A stretch of 64,000 nucleotides of DNA, taken from NCBI GenBank assembly GCA_019240475.1, contig JAFAYI010000031.1, positions 248,001 through 312,000 on the forward strand. The letters are read 5' to 3'. This document shows, one piece after another, positions 60,171-64,000 of this stretch; position 1 is the first letter of the stretch, and the number at the start of each line of letters is the position of its first letter. A program made the translations under genes and the position numbers. The notes under the pieces were generated by a model that was not told the origin of the DNA, ran no database searches, and saw only the letters and a list, made by a program, of their open reading frames with translations. The stretch is from Acidobacteriaceae bacterium (GTDB lineage Bacteria > Acidobacteriota > Terriglobia > Bryobacterales > Bryobacteraceae).

Positions 60171-61073
60171 TTACTCGAACCCGATGTAATCCCATACCAC
60201 TTGCAAAAAGCTGTTCACGCCGGAGCGTGTCCATGGCTGCGCCGCGCGAAAAAGATACTTCAGCTCGTTGACCTCGCCCCACTCTTTGCAGCTTTCATCG
60301 GTACGCGTTTCATTCCACAGATGCGCAATCACGTCATGAACGTCGTCCTTCCACAGCGCGTGGCCGAAATATTCATTGGGGACGTTCCAGACAAGGCACT
60401 CGATTAGGTAAGACGGGATCGCCTCGGCAATCGTATAGCCTTCATCGATCAACTCGTATCGTAGGCGCTTTAGAATCCGGGTCACACCCTTGAAGCCGCG
60501 CCCGGTGGCGTCGTTTTTGGCAACACCATTTCTGTAATTCTGCTTCGGCCAGTTGATAATTCTGCCGCCATTGTCGGGCCGAAGTTCGGTGCCGGCCTCG
60601 TACCAGTGATATTGCGGCGTGCCCATATAGCGGCGATGCTCAAGGCAGGGAACCACGTCGGCATCGATGCGGTAGGTGTTGGCGTGAACATCGAAGGCCT
60701 TCTTGCCACGTGCGACGGAGGCGCGGCCGAAGTGGGAAACGAGCGCGGCCTCCACGTCGTTTTTGAAGTCGGAATATGTGTAGCTGGCATCCGAAAGTCC
60801 GACCGCAGAATTGTTCAGCCCCTCGCTCAACGTGTAATCCGTGAAAAACACGTCCTTGAATAGAATGCAGATATCAACGTCGCTATCCTGCCGGACGTTG
60901 GTGCGGTTCGCATAGGAGCCTTGTGTAAAGACCTCTATCGTGTGCGGGGCAAGCTTGCTGCTGCCATCCATGGCCTTGCGCACGGCGCGTTCGGCGTTTT
61001 CGCATTTCGCCTGCTCGGTCGCGCTCGGCGCTGCACTCCAACTTGAAAATGTAGCGTTCCAGTCGCGGCTCAA
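60171..61073 (-). CDS. CD-NTase (SMODS nucleotidyltransferase) of a CBASS system
   Basis: 300 residues from TTG 61073 (the next Met, residue 35, is inside the fold). Makes a cyclic oligonucleotide alarm on phage infection. Active site: GSYANRTNVRQDSDVDICI with Gly52-Ser53 and Asp65/Asp67, and the third Asp in RIDADVVPCLEH (Asp139). The N-terminal DWNATFSSWSAAPSATEQAK and the C-terminal helical domain are typical. Which clade (CdnB, CdnE or other) cannot be fixed by eye, so the product is unknown. It begins 6 bases after the stop of a broken integrase gene; Cap15 follows directly. No Cap2/Cap3 or HORMA/TRIP13 genes are present, so this is a minimal type I CBASS. Confidence 0.9.
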   Translation of the reverse strand: MSRDWNATFSSWSAAPSATEQAKCENAERAVRKAMDGSSKLAPHTIEVFTQGSYANRTNVRQDSDVDICILFKDVFFTDYTLSEGLNNSAVGLSDASYTYSDFKNDVEAALVSHFGRASVARGKKAFDVHANTYRIDADVVPCLEHRRYMGTPQYHWYEAGTELRPDNGGRIINWPKQNYRNGVAKNDATGRGFKGVTRILKRLRYELIDEGYTIAEAIPSYLIECLVWNVPNEYFGHALWKDDVHDVIAHLWNETRTDESCKEWGEVNELKYLFRAAQPWTRSGVNSFLQVVWDYIGFE

Positions 61074-61079
61074 TTTAAT

Positions 61080-61645
61080 TCACATCCTTTCCGCTATCTG
61101 CTTCGCTTCCGGGCCGACCGCATCGGCATGGATTGATGTCATCGAAAGCTCGGCGTGGCCAAGCCATTCCTGCAGCATGTTCAGCGGGACGCCGACCGTC
61201 ACTGCCTTGATGCCGAAACCATGGCTCAAGCCTTTGGGCGTTGCGTAGGGGCCTTTGATCTTCGCGACGTCCATCACATCGCAGATATACCAGGCCTTCG
61301 CGCGGCACCAATGCCAGAGCACAAGGCCTTTACCAAGTTCGCGCCCAGCCTGCCCCGTGCGGATATCATGCACCATATTCAGCGTGTCGAGAAAAGCGGC
61401 GGAACGGGCACGGCGCGGAAGACACCACGCCGGCGCTCTTTCAAAGTCTCGAAAATCACCGCCCCGGCCCTCAAATTAACGCGGTCGGCAGTGAGCCGCC
61501 GCGCTTCCGAAATCCGGCATCCGGTGTAGGCCACACAGCCGCAAAACGTCCGCACGTCGCGCTCGGCATCGTCGGCCGCTTTCAGGAAACCCTCGCGCTC
61601 GTCGGGAGTGAGATATTTACGCTCGCGGTTGTCGTCGCACAGACT
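61080..61645 (-). pseudogene. Disrupted tyrosine recombinase/integrase, upstream of CBASS
   Basis: Two frames form one recombinase: an N-terminal part (KYLTPDEREGFLKAADDAER, AYTGCRISEARRLTADRV with the first catalytic Arg, RRGVFRAVPVPPL) and a C-terminal part (LDTLNMVHDI, GLSHGFGIKAVTVGVPLNM, LQEWLGHAEL). A single missing base in the T-run near 61385 separates them. The residue in the Tyr nucleophile position reads His (TSIHADAVG, normally IYADAVG), a second loss. It is short and lacks an N-terminal SAM-like domain, like small solo integrases linked to defence islands. Inactive unless both are sequence errors. Confidence 0.82.
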
Positions 61646-61869
61646 CATGTAAGGGCGTTTAGAACACAACTAATACGTTCTGTTTAATCATATGCGACAA
61701 GGAACGGCTGGCAAGTGTAAAAATGCTGGGGCCGCGCTTGGACATATCGGTAACGATCGTCGAGGCTCGCTGCAAGTGGAAGCCGCGGTATTCGCAGCCA
61801 TAGTACTTCTCGCGGTAGCCTTCACTCACAAACCCGTTCTGTGTTCACAGACGACCGTCGACGGGTGAC

Positions 61870-61875
61870 TATAAT
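61870..61875 (+). promoter_or_regulatory. Candidate -10 box just before a membrane protein gene
   Basis: TATAAT ends 7 bases before the ATG at 61883, the same arrangement as at rplM. A TTCACA at 61844-61849 could be a poor -35 with wide spacing. If used, the mRNA would be leaderless. Confidence 0.35.
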
Positions 61876-61882
61876 TCGAGGC

Positions 61883-62689
61883 ATGTCGCAATGGACCAGA
61901 ACTGCCTTGGACACAGTTTTCATCACGGGACTGCTTGTCAACACGGTGAAGCTGGCGGATTTACTATTGCTTGCCGAGCAACAGAAGCGGCTCCAGGAAT
62001 GGTCAGAGGCTGCAACAATACGTATGGATGATTTCCGGCCGTTGGCCTGGTTTCAAGCACTCCGAACACCACGCGCCTCGAAGATCTTGCTACTGATTGG
62101 CGTGTTGGAATTCGCCGTTGTGGGGTTAATTGCCGGCGGTGTCCAAGCTATTGCGGGCGAGACGGCGCGCAGAGAACAGCTATTTCAGATCCTCGCGCTC
62201 GTGCTCAGTGGGGCCTTCATTCCGTTCATCGTGCGAAGGGCCGGCCCTCGAACGATGCAGTGGCTTCTAGGCGATTCAGAAAAACCACTCCGATTCATCC
62301 GTCGATTCTTGGGTCTCCTCGGACTCGGCTTCGCAGCCTTCGGGCTTTATGAGGCGATTCTGTGGGTATTCTTTCACGGCAACAGAGATTGGTTCGCCTT
62401 CTCCGAAGCTGTTTTCGAATCTCGTAGTCGCGAGCATTTCCTTCTGCTCGGTGGACTGACGTTGTGCTGGCCCTTCTTCACATTCTTCTGGATCGTTATG
62501 CAAGTAGGTGGGCTGGCGCTGTGGTGCATAGTGTTCTTGGCCGTGGCGGAGCTGGTCCTGAAATTCCTGCGCGCTTGTGCTTGGCGCATCGTCGAATACA
62601 ACAAAGGCGCATTCGCGGCCATAACATTAATCGTGACGGCGGTGGTCGGAATTGTGGACTTCCTACTGAAGAGCCGCCATCCCAAGTGA
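61883..62689 (+). CDS. Multi-pass membrane protein of unknown function
   Basis: 268 residues from ATG 61883; an in-frame start at 61841 would add 14 residues. About five or six membrane helices, for example ILLLIGVLEFAVVGLIAGGV, IFQILALVLS-type segments, GLLGLGFAAFGLYEAILWVF and AFAAITLIVTAVVGIVDFLL. The N-terminal half has a short amphipathic region (LLLLAEQQKRLQEWSEAA). No enzyme motif; not recognised. It is divergent from the integrase/CBASS run and lies at the right edge of the island. It could be cargo of the same element. Confidence 0.75.
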   Translation: MSQWTRTALDTVFITGLLVNTVKLADLLLLAEQQKRLQEWSEAATIRMDDFRPLAWFQALRTPRASKILLLIGVLEFAVVGLIAGGVQAIAGETARREQLFQILALVLSGAFIPFIVRRAGPRTMQWLLGDSEKPLRFIRRFLGLLGLGFAAFGLYEAILWVFFHGNRDWFAFSEAVFESRSREHFLLLGGLTLCWPFFTFFWIVMQVGGLALWCIVFLAVAELVLKFLRACAWRIVEYNKGAFAAITLIVTAVVGIVDFLLKSRHPK

Positions 62690-63169
62690 GTCTTCGGGAC
62701 TGCGTGACACTCCACTTGTTGAATGTTGTGTTCACGCATCACACCGGTATAGATTGCGGAATTTTGAGTGCTCACGTCGAGAGGCGGGCGAACACCGAGC
62801 CACGGATTAGTAACGCTAAACGCGCTTTCTTCCCCTAAATCTTCCAATCCCGGGCTCTCTGCACAGCTTGCTCTAACTGGCCGTGCGGATCACCATTCCC
62901 AAGTGGCAACTGGGCGAACGAAAATTCACGCCGTTTAACATCCGCTAATCGCCCGCGCTACTCCCATCCCGCCGCCCCATCCTCAACAGCCTCGCCCCCT
63001 GGTCACAAGCCCGCATAATTTCCCCATCTCCTATCGTTCCAATCGCTTGCCCGCGCCCCGCACCCTCGCCCTAAATCACCCCACGCTAACCTCCAGTCAA
63101 AGCAGTGACTCCTTTGCGCGGCCGAAATCTCGGTGGACATCGGCCGCGCTAAATCTGGAAAGGACCGCC
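62690..63169. other. Intergenic stretch without recognised genes
   Basis: About 480 bases between the membrane protein and the next gene. The first half has the composition of the accessory region, while from about 62950 the sequence becomes C-rich like the chromosome on the right. Short frames on both strands show no domain. This is a likely right boundary of the island, but no attachment site or tRNA is visible. Confidence 0.45.
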
Positions 63170-63913
63170 ATGCCCACTCCCACCCAAATCGCAGCCAATC
63201 GGAAGAACGCTCAGCTCTCCACCGGCCCCACTTCGCCCGAAGGCAAGGCCACGTCATCTCTCAATGCCGTCAAAACCGGTCTCACCGGCCGTACTGTCCT
63301 GCTTCCCGGTGACGATGCCTCGCTCTACGAAGCTCACGTCGCCGCCTTCTTCTCGCGCCATCAACCCGCCGGCGACGAGGAGTGCAATCTCGTCCAGTCC
63401 CTCGCCGACACCGAGTGGCGTCTGCTCCGCATCCCGGCCCTCGAATTCGGCATCTACGCCGTCGGCCGCCTCGAATTCGCAAACGAGTTCCCCGCCGAGC
63501 AACCCGACTCCCGCAAGCACCTGATCGAGGCCAAAATCTTCCTCGCCTACCAGCGCCAGCTCAACAATCTTTCTATCCAGGAGTGCCGCCTCCGCCGCCA
63601 GCGCGAGAAGGACGCCGCCGCCCTGCGCCAACTCCAGGAAAATCGCCGCCGCCGTCACGAGCGCGCAGAGCGTCTTCGCTTTAGCGCATCGGCGCCCGTT
63701 GTGCGCGATCCAAGGGAATCCCGCCTCGACGAAGCCGCCCGCCAATACATCGCCGCCGTCCACCAGGAACGGCACATGGAATGGGAGCCCGACGAAAATG
63801 GGTTCGAATTTTCAATGACGGAAGTCGAAGTCCGCGCCATCGAGCTCGAACCCGACCTCTTCGCCTCTTGGGCTGAAGAAAACGAAGCTCAAGACCCCAG
63901 GAATGCTGCCTGA
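63170..63913 (+). CDS. Conserved hypothetical protein with an N-terminal NxxNAxxSTGPxxPEGK motif
   Basis: 247 residues from ATG 63170, with GGAAAGGA just upstream; an in-frame ATG at 63047 is less likely. The first 45 residues (IAANRKNAQLSTGPTSPEGK ... SSLNAVKTGLTG) match a short motif that begins many uncharacterised Acidobacteria and Planctomycetes proteins. The middle is a long charged helix (ECRLRRQREKDAAALRQLQE), the end acidic. No enzyme motif. The segment RFSASAPVVRDPRES is encoded by a copy of the REP-like unit at 63681-63708, apparently inserted in frame. Function unknown. Confidence 0.8.
   Translation: MPTPTQIAANRKNAQLSTGPTSPEGKATSSLNAVKTGLTGRTVLLPGDDASLYEAHVAAFFSRHQPAGDEECNLVQSLADTEWRLLRIPALEFGIYAVGRLEFANEFPAEQPDSRKHLIEAKIFLAYQRQLNNLSIQECRLRRQREKDAAALRQLQENRRRRHERAERLRFSASAPVVRDPRESRLDEAARQYIAAVHQERHMEWEPDENGFEFSMTEVEVRAIELEPDLFASWAEENEAQDPRNAA
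63681..63708. repeat. REP-like unit inside a coding sequence
   Basis: AGCGCA at 63681-63686 and GCCCGTTGTGCGCGATC ending at 63708 match the right half of the family; the end TTGTGCGCGATC is identical to 8915-8926. A shortened copy. It keeps the reading frame of the surrounding gene. Confidence 0.5.
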
Positions 63914-64000
63914 TGTCTCCCGGTGATTCGGTCGATTCCGCCCACCCTGGCGCTCGCCTCCCTGCAGGTTCGCCGCCTTGTAAACGGCCCCTCGCAGTCC
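63914..64000. other. Window end, no gene called
   Basis: The last 87 bases are C-rich; no convincing start or motif is visible. Confidence 0.5.

Noticed and set aside
1..64000. CRISPR arrays, rRNA genes or complete insertion sequences
   Set aside because: No regularly spaced repeats, rRNA signatures or transposase genes with terminal repeats were seen; only recombinase remnants and REP-like units.

Overview
The window looks like chromosome from an Acidobacteriota bacterium, probably of the Solibacter/Bryobacter type. This is inferred from the GC-rich coding style, the acidobacterial-type VWFA protein, the abundance of secreted quinoproteins, DUF6807, DUF1593 and DUF885 proteins, and the Gram-negative RND/TolC and Tat equipment. 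No rRNA or CRISPR array was seen. One tRNA gene, tRNA-Gln(CTG), is present.

Layout. 0-4.1 kb: end of a copper monooxygenase-like protein, an HtrA protease and an arylsulfotransferase. 4.4-8.8 kb: the translation cluster rplM-rpsI-rpsB-tsf-pyrH-frr, interrupted before tsf by a 174-bp element with exact 37-bp inverted ends. 8.9-17.8 kb (minus strand): two aldo/keto reductases followed by an RND pump, its adaptor and a TolC-like channel. 17.9-28.6 kb: a flavin disulfide reductase, rpsT, gamma-glutamyltransferase, a TIM-barrel isomerase, asnS, arginase, proS, glyA and a third aldo/keto reductase. 29-31.7 kb: tRNA-Gln and a compact sortase locus (LPxTA surface protein, VWA protein, sortase). 31.9-34.3 kb: polyphosphate glucokinase and tatC/tatA. 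34.3-55.5 kb: mixed metabolism and housekeeping (DUF6807, GH16, LytS/LytTR pair, aldehyde dehydrogenase, a VapBC-type pair with a third coupled gene, tyrS, DUF885 peptidase, a gene behind an attenuator-like leader, DUF1593 hydrolase, a PQQ dehydrogenase with an inserted cytochrome c, pyrophosphatase, nitronate monooxygenase, MOSC protein).

55.5-62.9 kb is an accessory region of different character. It holds a decayed DUF433/DUF5615 toxin-antitoxin pair with four apparent single-base deletions, an ankyrin-repeat protein, a frameshifted DinB-like gene and a remnant of a tyrosine recombinase. These are followed by a minus-strand run: disrupted tyrosine recombinase, CD-NTase, Cap15-like 2TM beta-barrel effector, DUF4365 nuclease-like protein and a companion ORF. 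The CD-NTase/Cap15 pair is a short CBASS anti-phage system, and the flanking recombinase debris marks it as acquired.

The most interesting signals are: (1) the CBASS module directly coupled to a dead integrase and followed by DUF4365; (2) a sortase/VWA/LPHTA-protein locus in a Gram-negative lineage, with a hairpin separating substrate from enzyme; (3) a structured leader with mutually exclusive helices and a terminator immediately before a Shine-Dalgarno at 46.5-46.7 kb; (4) a dispersed palindromic REP-like family, once as an inverted doublet inside the ribosomal-protein/tsf cluster and once apparently inside a coding sequence.
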